From positions 58,756,494 through 58,820,493 of the forward strand of contig NC_053045.1 of NCBI RefSeq assembly GCF_003473485.1: a stretch of DNA of 64,000 nucleotides. Direction: 5' to 3'. Below, one piece after another: positions 1-11,096 of the stretch (its first letter is position 1; each line of letters begins with the position of its first letter). The notes under the pieces are model-generated. The model did no database searches and was not told where the DNA came from. It saw only the letters and a program-made list of their open reading frames with translations. The DNA is from Medicago truncatula (Eukaryota > Streptophyta > Magnoliopsida > Fabales > Fabaceae). A program made the translations under genes and the position numbers.

Positions 1-1144
1 TATGCGCAGTGGCGAATCCTGATTATATTTGATAGGGGTGCCAAAATTGTATATAATATATACAAAACCGTTTCAATGTGTAACAAGAAGTGGTAAGTAG
101 ATTTAATGGTTAGCTTGTTTTGATTTTAGTGGTAAGCAGGGGCAGTACAGTGAAAGCACGCTTGCCATTCCACTTAAACCGAGTAAACTTTTTTATTATT
201 TATGCCCAATATAATATATATATATATATATATATAACAAGCTTGAGGAATGGTATGGCTCCCATAGATCCCCAAAGAGATCCGTCCTGAGTACCGGTTG
301 AGCCCGGGCGCGTGCCCAGGCTAGCTGGGTGGTGAAACTGCCCTGCTATCATGTTATATTTGGAATGAAATGGTAGGTGCTCTAATAGTTTTGTTTTTTT
401 GAAAGCTGCTTTTAGGTTAATCACACTTTATTCTTTAGATAATATTTTGAGTTTTATCTAATATATAGTAGATAAATGATATCTGTATAACCATTTTCTA
501 ACGATTTTTGTAACATTTTTCTCACTTATAATTTTTCTTTCTCTCTCTATTACTTTGGTTTTCGTGTCAATACATATTTTTTTTTGTAAAAATATAGTTA
601 TCCATATTTGATTGTCAAACAAATTGATGTTTAAATAACACAACTCTTTATAGTATGATGGTTGATTTGATATTCATGCAGAATATTTTAGACTATTTTA
701 ATATAATTTTTGAAAGAAAATAGCATTTGAACTAAAATGAGAAGTTAGTTATAATGTTAGCGATGTTTTTGTTCATTTCTTAATTTTGAGACCAACTTGT
801 TTAGGGGCTGAGTCGGCCGAATTCGTAGCCTATAAGGGCCAAACTTTAAACATATTTTTATACAATTAAATTATACCACTTTTAACGTGACAATGTTATG
901 TTAGGTAAGAAAGGTTGTAAGCTTCAAACTGATCTCTTTGGTCTTGTTTCTCGCTTGTTTAATGCACAATATTTTCTTAAAACTGATTTTATTGGGTATA
1001 GAATTGTGCATAATCTAAGCTATGTTTGACGGAGTATATTTAGTACAAAAACTGAGGTGAAACAGGGTGCACGGTAGCCTATAGGCTCATGAGCTAACTT
1101 ACCTCTTTTAGGGGCTTCCGTGGCTTAAAGGTGGTCTTTTATTG
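1..1144. other. Intergenic DNA with element fragments, AT microsatellite and a GC-rich patch
   Basis: No gene is supported here. The first bases (cagtggcgaatcctg, about 7-21) look like the terminus of a Tip100-type hAT element. A TA microsatellite runs at about 214-236. It is followed at about 240-350 by a GC-rich patch that contrasts with the AT-rich surroundings and whose origin I do not recognise. Short open frames here have no family resemblance and no coding context. Confidence 0.4.
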
Positions 1145-1590
1145 TCAACGGATAACCCAATATTTGCGCCTTTGGTGCAGGTGAAGTTATGTGATTTCAC
1201 TGATCAATCATCGAAGGCTTGGAAAACTCCCTTAATTTATAATCTCTTTGATGCAAACACCACCTATCTAATTCTTAATGCACCGCTCCAGCCTTTTGTT
1301 ACATATGATAAATGATAAATTGATTTGGAAAGGGGACAAGAGTGGTAAGCATTCTATATATATTGTCTATAAAATATGAGTGATTGAAATTGCAGATAAT
1401 TCTCATATGCATATAGCTGGTCGATGAAATTCGATATGCAAGTTAAAAATATCTCCCAAAGTTAAGAACTTTCTATGACATGTGTATCGTGGTTGTTTTC
1501 CGACATGTGCTCACTTTAATAGCAGAGGTGTATCTTGCCCCGTCCTCAACTTTTGTCCTTTTTCAGGTTGTATGCTTTTTTTCACTCCCC
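1145..1590 (+). mobile_element. Degenerate L1-type LINE fragment (end of RT ORF)
   Basis: Conceptual translation gives fragments typical of the region between the reverse transcriptase and the C-terminal zinc-binding (zf-RVT) domain of plant L1 ORF2. These include DNPIFAPLVQVKLCDFTD, then LIWKGDKSGK-like and PKVKNFL-like motifs, in an order matching intact elements. The frame is broken by stops and frameshifts near 1315 and 1375. It is 5'- and 3'-truncated with no visible poly-A tail or target duplication, so it is an old remnant. Confidence 0.6.
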
Positions 1591-2640
1591 CTTGCATAAA
1601 AACGGAGTGATAATATTTAAATATGAGTTTAATTTCTATCACGTTGGGAGTATTAAGTTTTACGCTATCGTCAAAAAAGAGTGATAGTATTTAATAGATT
1701 AAAGTTCAACTCGTCTAATTACCATATGCCTCAAGGTTGATCGAATACTTACTTAGTCATTGAATAGTACAAGTATTACTTATTTAGCTTATAAACTATA
1801 ATTTATTTATGACTTCACATTCATCACTCAACCCTCGAGAACCAAGCAATTTTTTAGTTGAGTGTTTTACTTCTTGTGGTTGGAATCAGAAGAAGCCAAA
1901 GGAAAGAAAGGTTCTTTCTGGAGGCAGGGAGGGGTCCCCTATTCTTAAATAGAAACAGAACCAGACATCTTTAAACTCAATAAGGTAACTCCAAACCGAA
2001 ACGTCGGATAGAAAAGGACGAAAAATATTTTATCTATATATTATAAATAAACTCTTTTGGTTCTCTGTTAAAAAATGTAAACTATTTTGGTTCACTGAAC
2101 CTTACTAATTCTAGTAGCTTCAACACACCTAATTAATGTTCTATACCCTACAATCAATAAACCCAAGATTAATAATAAAATGTTTGTTCCAATTTTTTAC
2201 ACGAAATAATCAAAATAATCACTTTTAAAAGTCAATTTTGCTATCATTTTGAAGAAAAAAAAAATCAAGAAGATCCTTCAAATAAGAAAGTATTTTGAGT
2301 AGTTTCTCCATAAAATTATTTTTATCAAACGGGTCCTAAATATGATTAAGACAGATTACTAAACAAAACCAATTATGTGAAATGAAAAGAAAAAAAATGG
2401 CAAAAAGTAATTTTTGTTTATTTAAAATTAAAATTATACTAATGTCTACATTTTGCAAATGTTAAATTCATACCACTAAGCACACACCTTATTTATGCCG
2501 ACAATAATCGAACAATAAGAAATAATTAATAAATATTGTGAAAGGAGCAAATGCGAAGTTCATAGCAGCAATTTGATTAGACAAATATCATATTGTATAA
2601 TAATAATAACAATATTATTAAATTGCATGATGACGATGAT
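1591..2640. other. Intergenic DNA, no gene seen
   Basis: AT-rich sequence with short homopolymers. No ORF with family resemblance, terminal inverted repeat or tRNA-like box is visible. The last about 120 bases resemble the 3' flank of the PMEI gene at 8228-8758, so they belong to the duplicated PMEI block. Confidence 0.4.
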
Positions 2641-2673
2641 GATATAATTTGAGTAAATTAGTAGCTATAGAAT

Positions 2674-3195
2674 CTAGAGCAATTGTTTAACAATAGCTGC
2701 TGTTATGACTGCTACATCATGCATATCAATATTCTCATCAGAGATTGGTGATTTCCCTTTGAATCCATTCTCACAAGTGGTGGCTTCAATTGCAACATCA
2801 TTTGCACCATCTTCTGCAAATTTTGGATCTCCTTGCTTCAAAGCTGCAACAGATTTTGGCACATCAGCTACCAAAATTGCTCTGTATCTACCAGCACATG
2901 AATTCAAAGCTTCCTTTTGATCATGGCTACCCTTAATCAACTGATTGATTTTGTTTAAGGCAGTGTTTGCTTTGGATTTGATTATGTCCACCATGATTAG
3001 TGCTAGACCTGTTACATCTGCATCAGAACTTCTTGGATCAGATTTGAGATAGTGAATGCAATTTGCATAATTTGGAGTTTGTTTGCAAGTTTGCTGTATC
3101 AAATTAGCATTGGATTTTGGATGGATAATTATGCAGTGACTTGAAACCATAGTGCACAAGATGATAGCTAATGCTAATGGATTCATCTTTGTCAT
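2674..3195 (-). CDS. Secreted invertase/PME inhibitor-like protein (copy 1)
   Basis: A single-exon gene for 173 residues, the usual size of the plant PMEI/invertase-inhibitor family. The N-terminal about 21 residues (from MTKMNPLALA) form a hydrophobic signal peptide, so the product should enter the secretory route to the apoplast or vacuole. Four conserved cysteines stand at 37, 46, 100 and 141, and in this family they form two disulfides in a four-helix bundle. PKFAEDG (PKF at 124-126) is the motif that in characterised cell-wall invertase inhibitors docks at the invertase active site, favouring invertase (beta-fructosidase) over pectin methylesterase as target. That target is inferred. The ATG is the first in frame and lies about 50 bases below a TATA box. 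The protein is very close to the gene at 8228-8758, including its 3' flank. Confidence 0.9.
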   Translation of the reverse strand: MTKMNPLALAIILCTMVSSHCIIIHPKSNANLIQQTCKQTPNYANCIHYLKSDPRSSDADVTGLALIMVDIIKSKANTALNKINQLIKGSHDQKEALNSCAGRYRAILVADVPKSVAALKQGDPKFAEDGANDVAIEATTCENGFKGKSPISDENIDMHDVAVITAAIVKQLL

Positions 3196-3245
3196 GTCTT
3201 TTAGAACTCAAAGAAACTGAAATGAAAATTGTGCAAATGATAGTG

Positions 3246-3252
3246 TTTATAG
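3246..3252 (-). promoter_or_regulatory. TATA box of PMEI-like copy 1
   Basis: On the minus strand this reads ctataaa, about 50 bases upstream of the ATG at 3195. A comparable box lies at a similar distance in the three other intact PMEI genes, which supports the start choice. The 5' leader would be short, about 20 bases. Confidence 0.55.
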
Positions 3253-3608
3253 ATTGTGATGAGCAATAAATAGCGTAGATATTTTTATACAATTATTGAT
3301 TATTGATATTTTGGGTATACCGGTTATTTAGTAATTTTTATTGTTTTATTTAAATTACTAAAATTACAATATTTTACACATATTTAGATGTTAAGGCTAA
3401 GTGCATGTTTCTTATCACGATTAAATCATTGAAATCACGGTAAACCACTTTGATTAATGCACTCACTAATAATATGATATACACAAGAGAAAAAAGGTGT
3501 AGTAGCAGTGACGGATCTTGCTTAATATGTTAGGGGGAGCGAAAAATACTAAAATAAAAGTCATTTGCAATTTTACCTAATGATTGGGTTTGGGAGGGGG
3601 GTGGTGGG

Positions 3609-4201
3609 TAGGGTTGGGAATAGGTCAAGCCGGCCTACAGGGGCCTACGGCCTGACCTGTTTTGGCCTGACCTGGCCTGAACTGTTTAGTAGATAGGCCT
3701 AAGCTTAGACTTTTTAGAAAGTCTGTTTAGTTAAATAGGCCAAGCTTAGGCTTCAAAAAAAGACTGTTAAGCCTAATAGGTCGGCCTATTAATACTTATT
3801 TATTAAAAAATATTTTTTTATATTAAAATAATTGCATATATTAAAAATATAAACATCTTTTTCTCTATCTATTAGTCCCTTAATAGGCTTTGTTGTTATA
3901 GGCTTTTATGTAGGCTTTAATCTAGTTGAAATTTACTTGTAGTGAAATAGGCTTTTAAGTAGGCTTTAAGACATGTTTAACCTATTTAGTAGGCCAAATG
4001 AACTATTTGATGGCCTTAATGTGAAGTAGGCATGTAAGTAGGCTTTCAGACCAGTCCATGCTTTTAAATAGGCCAGGCCAAGCCAGGCCTAGAAAAATGG
4101 CCTATGATAGGCCATAGGCCAGACTCAGGTTTGTGATTTATTTCGTAGGCCAAGCTCAGGCCTATCAAAGCCTGGCCTGACCTAGCCTATTCCCACCCCT
4201 A
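3609..4201. mobile_element. Non-autonomous hAT-type element with 8-bp target duplication
   Basis: Ends are tagggttgggaatagg and its near-perfect complement cctattcccaccccta. The element is flanked by a perfect 8-bp duplication, gtggtggg (3601-3608 and 4202-4209), which is typical of hAT transposons. The interior of about 590 bases consists of many repeats of aggcc/ggcct-like words and has no transposase ORF, so it would need a transposase in trans. Confidence 0.8.
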
Positions 4202-4248
4202 GTGGTGGGGTGAGGGTGGGGGAGCCAAGTGAGGAAGGATATAGTAAT

Positions 4249-4580
4249 TTACTCCAAATGTGAGATGTATATTTCTATGTAATTTAATTTAATTTAGTGG
4301 GGGGACTACTCCTATGGGCTCCTTAAAGAGTTTTGCCACTAGTAATAGAAACATGTTCATCATAATGGTGGGTGTTTCTCTTATTAACATTGCACTAAAT
4401 AGACACACTCATCTAAATGTGAGATGTATTATGGTATCTTTCTATGTAATTTAATTTTAGTGGGTGGAGCCACTGCTCCCATGGGCTCCTTAAAGAGTTT
4501 TGCCACTAGTAAATAGATATTTGTTCATCATAATGGTGAGTGGTTCTTATTAACATCACACTAAATAGACACACTCATCA
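4249..4580. repeat. Tandem duplication, two units of about 165 bp
   Basis: Two adjacent units (about 4249-4414 and 4415-4580) share the order gtgagatgta, then gggctccttaaagagttttg, then catcataatggtg and acacactcatc. They differ by small substitutions and indels. No coding content is visible. The unit resembles the end of an unrecognised dispersed repeat. Confidence 0.7.
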
Positions 4581-4862
4581 TGGAGTAAAACATTTAGGTG
4601 CTTATGAAGAATGATGGTTATGGAAACACATTTTCTCTTCACTTTTTGCAGGTCCGATTTAATAAATTTTAATGAAAGAAACAAATTTTGTTCAATATAA
4701 TGATATATAATTATTTGGAGAGTTATTTGATAATTTCTTTTAAGGTGTTAGATCGGATAAAATGGTTGCTTATTAGGTATGAGTCTTGTTAACAAGTGTC
4801 AAACAATTGAAAAAATTTATGTTAATTTTTTTTTTTTTTTAATGTTTTTATGTGTTGAATAC

Positions 4863-5754
4863 GGGTGCCTCTAACATGGTCCCTATTTTTAAGGGTGCAC
4901 TCATGGTCCCTTTAAAATGACTTTTAATTGCAGGTTACAAAAACAAAAATTGTTCCATGGTCCCACATAACAAAAAATTATTTTTTTTTAAAGTGAACAT
5001 GAGTAATTACTTTTACGCCCTCCGATATAAGACAAAAATTTCTAAGTGGAGAAGCATTTTCCTCCTCTCTTTCTCTCTCTTCAAGACTGCAGTTCTTCCT
5101 CTTCTTTTTTTATCTCTCATTCACCTTCATTAAACCTTAAATCTTAGAAATTCATTTATTATCCTTCTTTATCTCTATTTAATTGCTCCAGAATCATTCC
5201 TCCTTCATATACGCACTCGCGATTCTCGGAGCAATTTCTCCTCTCGTCTGAATTCGCGATTCAATCACCTCCAACATCAAATTACTAATTCATCAAATTC
5301 TTAACCACCAATATTGCACCCATATGGAATTGACTGGTTCTAGACTATCACAACTATCCAATCAGGTCATACTAGTTTCATGGACACTTGGGAGTGTTTT
5401 ATTTATTCAGTTTGCAGGAGGCTCAAAGTTTTAACCTCTACGTCAGTATTCCTTTAATTACCACCATTGGAGGATTTATTTCAAAAGCATTAACATCTTG
5501 TTCCTTACATTTATTTGCAGCTTATTGTTATCCCACTCCAGCAACCATCCTACGGTCTTGAAGGGAGAGAAATAGAGGAGACAAATGCTTCTCCATTTGG
5601 GGATTTTAGGGTATAAAAGTAGTTACTCATGTTATGTGGGACCATGAAAAAAAAAATTGTTGAGTCATTTTTGTTTGTGTAACCTGCAATTGAAGGTCAT
5701 TTTGAAGGGACCATGGGTGCACCCTTAAAAATAGGGACCATATTAGGGGCACCC
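4863..5754. mobile_element. Mutator-like TIR element with 9-bp target duplication
   Basis: The terminal inverted repeats are over 100 bases, beginning gggtgcctctaacatggtcc and ending with its approximate complement. A perfect 9-bp duplication, gttgaatac (4854-4862 and 5755-5763), is diagnostic of Mutator-like elements. No transposase is present. The central about 600 bases are unrelated to the TIRs and include pyrimidine-rich leader-like DNA, an ATG-initiated 36-codon frame at 5324 (starting MELTGSRLSQLSNQ) and intron-like ttatttgcag junctions. This looks like captured host sequence whose source I do not recognise. Confidence 0.75.
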
Positions 5755-5896
5755 GTTGAATACACAACATATAAATTTTTTACTTTAAACTTTTTATCGA
5801 GTGTCTTAAGGACATCTAGTAGCATTTTCTATTAGGTATTACCATAAAATGAAACGTAGACATATGATACCCATTTAACTCAATATGAAGTGATGT

Positions 5897-6012
5897 AAAC
5901 ATCCATAAAGGTTGGATCTACTTAAAGTGACTCGGGTCACTACGAACCAATGGTCGAAAAACATCCACAAAGGTTGGATCTACTCAAAGTGACTCGGGTC
6001 ACTACAAACCAA
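5897..6012. repeat. Tandem duplication, period 62 bp
   Basis: Two units contain gttggatctact, then aaagtgactcgggtcactac and aaccaat, starting at 5897 and 5959. They differ at only a few positions, so the duplication is recent or conserved. Function unknown. Confidence 0.75.
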
Positions 6013-6299
6013 TATTTGAATCTCAATTAAAGGAGATAATATTTAATGTCTAACCCGATGATTGCTTCAAATGAACATAACTATGGAAGGAAAAAACTGG
6101 AGTGGAAAACCGACCACAAAAGAAAGGTGTGAGAAAGATAATTAATGAAGAGCGTTACAGAACAAAACGTGTCAGCATATGTATGGTTGATAAATTAATG
6201 GATAGAGACTAATTGTTGATCGTCGTCGTTGGACACATATATCATGAAAAGGCAGCACATATTGTAGAATATCAAAATATCGTTACAAATTCAAAACAA

Positions 6300-6890
6300 A
6301 AAGCATTTGTTCCTTTTTATTCATCGCAAGCTTCATCTACAACTACATAAAATCTGGAATCATCAAATTTTTCACATGTGTTTTTCCAATATTAAAAATA
6401 AAAAGAATTTGCAAGATCTCCTTTTAAATTTGATGCGAAGAATACTCAGAATTTTTGAGTATTTTTCAAGCAAAATGCTTTCATTTTGCAAACATGTGTT
6501 TCACTACTACTAAATCATGATATATTGATATGTTCAGGATAAAAATGATCATTGTAAATAGCATTCCTCATTTTTAAATGTAACTCTTACAACTTCATTG
6601 TTAAAAGATGTAAGAGTTTTATCAACTTAAGAAAATTACCTTATTTGTACACATAATGCTGCTTTCATCCATTTAATTTAGGGAGTTTTTAAATTGGAAA
6701 GAGTGAGGGATACTTTTTTATTTTATTTTTTGTTGTGAAAAGTGAGGGAATTATTTTTTGACAAAAGTGAGGGAATTGTTATTTACATCCATAATTACTT
6801 ATACACACTTCCTTTTCCAAAATATCAAATTGGAAATAAGAAAATATGAAATTCATAATGTTTATTTTTTAAAAAGTTAATGATCTAGAT
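6300..6890. repeat. Paralogous non-coding block matching 9175-11030
   Basis: The stretch from attcatcgcaagcttcatct onward matches the DNA upstream of the second PMEI gene (from 9180), including the words aaagaatttgcaa and gtgagggaatt. Thus each of the two tandem PMEI copies is followed, on its 5' side, by the same block. The copy here lacks the transposons that interrupt the other one, so it serves as an empty-site reference. Confidence 0.65.
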
Positions 6891-7310
6891 ATACCGAGAA
6901 GGTGGGTCGAACTGCAATAGTTCCATTAAGGTTAATTGTGGAGGGTAGCACTTGCAATCACTCTGACGTCCAAGTTAGTGAGAGAGCTAAGAGTGAGAGG
7001 TTCATAGTACGCAGTGTGTACCTGTTTGTAGTGATGGAGACACTTATACTGCCGTGATATAACAGTTAGAGAATTATGATTACAACAGCTTCAATGTTGC
7101 TCTTAATATTGGAGACATTGAAGCGTTGAAAGCATTAATTTATCATTCTCTTAAAATTGTTTTTCGAAAATGAAAGATTTTTTCATTTTTCTACATATTT
7201 CCAAAGCCTTCTTTCAATAAAAAAAATGTAATCAAATATTAAAAGATGACAATAAGACTTTACATTACATATGTGAGAAGACAAGTAAATATTGACAAAA
7301 AAAAACTAAA
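6815..7310. repeat. Indel-rich near-copy of 7304-8035
   Basis: This block matches the following one in order almost word for word: cacttgcaatcactctgacgt, catagtacgcagtgt, ttagagaattatgattaca, catttttctacatatttcc. It differs by many one- to few-base gains and losses, often at doubled letters, and by few substitutions. It also lacks about 220 bases present in the second copy (about 7740-7960). Its end, actttacattacat...gagaagaca, matches 7961-7990. No gene is visible. Confidence 0.7.
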
Positions 7311-8227
7311 ATATCAAATGGAAATAAGAAATATGAAATCATAAGTTATTTAAAAATAATGATTAGAATACGAAAGTGGTCGAACTGAATAGTTCATTAG
7401 TTAATTGTGGAGGTAGCACTTGCAATCACTCTGACGTCAAGTAGTGAGAGCTAAGATGAGAGTTCATAGTACGCAGTGTTACCTGGTGTTGTAGTGATGG
7501 GAGACACTTATACTGCGCGCGTGATATAACAGTTAGAGAATTATGATTACAAACAACAGCCTTCAATGGCTTGGCTCTGTAACTATTGGAGGACATTGAA
7601 GCCGTTGAGAAGCATTAATTTATCATTCTCTTAAAAATTGTTCTTTCGAAAAATGAGAAAGATTTTTTCATTTTTCTACATATTTCCAACCCCCAAAGCC
7701 CTTCTTTCCCCAATAAACAAGAAAATGATAATCAAATATGTAAACCAAGATGAACAAATAAGGAAAAAAAATATTCTATGAATTTTTTTTCTACAAGTTT
7801 GAGCTAAATTTTACCGAGTTCATTAGAAATCTAGCCATGTAAATTCAATTTATTTCTGAATTTACTAAAATTCAAATTTTCTAGTGAATCATTGGAAGTT
7901 GATTATAACTAAACTCGTGGAATTGTACAAATTCACGAGTTAACTCGCGATTTTGGCGACCTTACATTACATACTGCTGAGAAGACACAGCTAACAATAT
8001 TGAAACAATAAGAAACAAAGAGACTAAAAATGAATACTATGGAGATAGCTGATAATTGAACACCCTTAGGTGGCAAATACAAAGTTCATAGAGCAATTTG
8101 ATTAGACAAATATCATATTGTACAATATGATATAATATTATTTTTTTTGAAAGGAATATGATATAATATTACTAAAGTGCATGATGACGATGATGCTATT
8201 ATTTAAGTAAATTACTAGCTATAGAGT

Positions 8228-8758
8228 CTAGAGCAATTGTTTAACAATAGCTGCTGTTATGACTGCTACATCATGCATATCAATATTCTCATCAGAGATT
8301 GGTGACTTCCCTTTGAAGCCATTCTCACAAGTAGTGGCGTCATTTGCAGCATCATTTGCACCATCTTCTGCAACTTTAGGATCCCCTTGCTTCAAAGCTG
8401 CAATGGATTTTGGCACAACATCTACCAAAATTGATCTATATCTACCAGCACATGAACTCAAAGCTTCCGTTTGATAAAGTTCATGTCCTCCCTTAAGCAG
8501 TTGAGTGACTTTATTGTAGGCGGTGATTGTTGTGGTTTTGATTCTGTCCACCATGTATAGTGCATAATTTACTAGATCTGCATCAGAGGTTCTTGGATCA
8601 GATTTGAGGTACTTAATGCAAAGTGCATAATTTGGAGTTTGCTTGCAAGTTTGTTGTATCAAAGTTGCATTGTTTGTTTTTTGATTGATATTTGTGCAGT
8701 GACATGAAACAATAATGCACAAGAAGATAGCTAATGCTAATGCATTCATCTTCATCAT
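8228..8758 (-). CDS. Secreted invertase/PME inhibitor-like protein (copy 2, PKV variant)
   Basis: A single-exon gene for 176 residues starting MMKMNALALA, with a signal peptide of about 21 residues and family cysteines at 38, 47, 103 and 144. It is the tandem partner of the gene at 2674-3195, with an almost identical last 60 residues and a matching 3' flank. The active-site docking motif reads PKV (127-129) instead of the PKF of the other intact copies, and the middle of the protein is the most diverged part. The change may weaken or retarget invertase binding, or may simply reflect relaxed constraint. Expected location is apoplast or vacuole. The 3' flank carries a short extra T-rich insert near 8130-8155. 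Confidence 0.88.
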   Translation of the reverse strand: MMKMNALALAIFLCIIVSCHCTNINQKTNNATLIQQTCKQTPNYALCIKYLKSDPRTSDADLVNYALYMVDRIKTTTITAYNKVTQLLKGGHELYQTEALSSCAGRYRSILVDVVPKSIAALKQGDPKVAEDGANDAANDATTCENGFKGKSPISDENIDMHDVAVITAAIVKQLL

Positions 8759-8810
8759 GTCTTTTAGAACTCAGAAAACTGAAATGAAAATTGTGCAAAT
8801 GATAATGTGC

Positions 8811-8817
8811 TTATAAA
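8811..8817 (-). promoter_or_regulatory. TATA box of PMEI-like copy 2
   Basis: The minus strand reads tttataa about 55 bases above the ATG at 8758. Position and surrounding leader sequence (tgaaatgaaaattgtgcaaa on the plus strand) match copy 1, so the proximal promoter was duplicated with the gene. Confidence 0.5.
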
Positions 8818-9287
8818 TTGTGCTGTGAAATAAATAATTTAAAGATTTTCATTGAATTATTGATAGTGTAATGAGTATACTAGTCGTTATTAAATTTTTA
8901 TTGTACTATCAAATGATTAAGTTTCATAGATTACACAAGTTTAAGATGGTGAAGTACTAAGGTTGATTTAAAAGTGTGACACACAAAGAGAGAAATAATA
9001 ATGCTCGTAAATCATTCCACTCTCCTCTCTTATTGCTAACACCTTCATTCCCTTACCACAAATGCTAGAAACATCAAGTTAAAGTATAACGCATAATTCT
9101 TTCTTAAGAGATAATGTTGTACTGCCTTTAACATGTGCAATATCAACCAATCTCAAAACAATTAGAGTAATTTTTTTTTTTATTCATCATGGCTTCATCT
9201 ACGACTATACAAAATCTAGAATTACAATTTTTTTCATGGATATGCTTTCTCAATCCACTAGAAAGAATTTGCAAAATACATCATTTA

Positions 9288-10442
9288 GGCTTTGTTTGGG
9301 AGTTTGGAGAGGAGGGGAGGGGAGAGTTTTGGAAAATGAAAGAGCAAGTGGAAGAAATAGAAGACATTGGAAGGAGAGGGATGTGGAGGTTAATTTTTTA
9401 CTCATAATAAAAAGGGTTAATTAAGTTTTTGGTCCCTATAAATATCTGCAGTTTTGTTTTTAGTCCCTATAAAAATAAATCACACTTTTTAGTCCCTACA
9501 AAATTTTCTGTTAGTGTTTTTAGTCCCTGTTAAATTAAAATTTGTTTAATTATGCTTAAACTTCTAAATTTTTAAAAGATTTTTTACATACATGTTCATA
9601 ACATCGTAAGACACTCTTTTATAATTTTTTTTTAGTTTTTTAACATGTAATGAATTAAATATGAATTTTTCTAAAAGCCAAATTTTCAAGATTATATTAA
9701 TGAAAATTTGGACCTAATGATAAAATTTTAAGTTACTTTTTTGCGGAGGAACTTTGTATAATATTCTAAGTAAGTATGTGAAAAATATGTTACAAATTTA
9801 AAAGTTTAAGCACAATTAAGTGAATTTTAATTTTACAAGGACTAAAAGTATGTGTTGGTCCCTATTAAATTGAAATTTGTTTAATTATACTTAAACTTTT
9901 TATATTTTTAAATGATTTTTAACAGACATGTTAAGAACATTATAATAATCTCTTTTATAAAAAAATTAGAATTTTTTAACATGTAATGAATGAAATATAA
10001 TTTTTTTAAAACGCCAAAAATTCAAGATAAAACTAAAGAAAATTTGGACTTAAAAATAAAATTTTGAGCTAATTTATTGTGGCAGAACCTTTTATAATGA
10101 TTTAAACAAGTATGTAAAAAATCATTAAAAAATTTAAAATTTTAAGCATAATTAAACAAATTTTAATTTAACAGGGACTAAAAACACTAAAGGAAAATTT
10201 TGTAGGGACTAAAAAGTATGATTTATTTTTATAGGGACTAAAAACAAAACTGCAGATATTTATAGGGACCAAAAACTTAATTAACCCTAATAAAAAATCC
10301 CCCTCAAAAAAGTATTAGTTTATCATTTTCTAAAAAACTGTTCTTTCAAAAAATGTGAATTTTTTGTCTATTTTTTTATATATTTCCAACAAACCCCCCA
10401 AAGCCCTCCCATCCCTTCCCCTCCAAACTCCCAAACAAAGTC
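9288..10442. mobile_element. Tourist/Harbinger-type MITE, split by a nested element
   Basis: Termini ggctttgtttgggagtttgg and its near complement ccaaactcccaaacaaagtc are flanked by tta on both sides (9285-9287, 10443-10445), the usual PIF/Harbinger target duplication. Without the nested insert at 9415-10287 the MITE would be about 270 bases. The paralogous block at about 6405-6440 (aagaatttgcaagatctcc...aatttgatgcg) shows the corresponding site without it. Confidence 0.75.
9415..10287. mobile_element. Mutator-like MITE nested in the Tourist-type MITE
   Basis: Long inverted termini begin gggttaattaagtttttggt and contain repeated agtccctata/tatagggact words. A perfect 9-bp duplication, taataaaaa, lies at 9406-9414 and 10288-10296. 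The interior is AT-rich with a second imperfect inverted repeat and no ORF, giving a long potential hairpin. Confidence 0.8.
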
Positions 10443-10524
10443 TTAGAGTTTGATGTGAAGTATACTTAGAATATTATATAGAGCATTTTCTAACACAAAT
10501 TTCTTTATCATTGTAAGACACTAT

Positions 10525-10813
10525 TACAATATGTTTGGGAGTTTAGGAAGGGAGTGGAGGGCATGAAGAAGAAAAAAAGGAAGGATGAAGTGAAAATAAT
10601 GAAAAACTTTGGAAGGAGATGATTTTGGGGTTTTGTTTTCTTCATAATACAAAATCAACTTAATTTAAAGGAGATGATTTTGGGGTTTTGACTCTATTTC
10701 CCCCTAAAATATATTAATATATTAATTCTCAAATTTCTTTAAAAGATTTATCTATTTTCCCCTACCCCTTTCTCCAAAGCCCTCCTCTCCTCTCAATACT
10801 TCCAAACATAGCC
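10525..10813. mobile_element. Second Tourist-like MITE, diverged
   Basis: Ends atgtttgggagtttagg and cttccaaacat are related to the termini of the MITE at 9288. The interior carries two copies of ggagatgattttggggtttt near 10615 and 10670. The target duplication is not clear. Confidence 0.5.
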
Positions 10814-11096
10814 CAGTTTTGCTAACCAAAGAAAATTATCTTCATTGCACACATAGAACGGTTTGACTCATTTTATTTGTGGAGTTTTTAAAATTAAAAT
10901 AGTGAGGGAATTGATATTTACATCCATATTCATTTTATACACATACACTCTTCTTATTTTTTTTTCTCCAAAAAACATATTTTTGTAAATAAGAAAATCT
11001 GAATTTCTTAATATTTATTTTAGGAGTTGATCAACATACGGGTATATGCACGTCCAATTTAAATTTTGAAATATTTTAAAAATTATGCATATTTTT

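Noticed and set aside
2705..2920. Plus-strand frames opposite the PMEI genes (also 8259-8474, 20492-20713 and 49850-50047)
   Set aside because: They are antisense shadows of conserved PMEI coding sequence, with no promoter or family match.
5897..6012. CRISPR-like repeats
   Set aside because: Only two adjacent units with no spacers; a simple tandem duplication in eukaryotic DNA.
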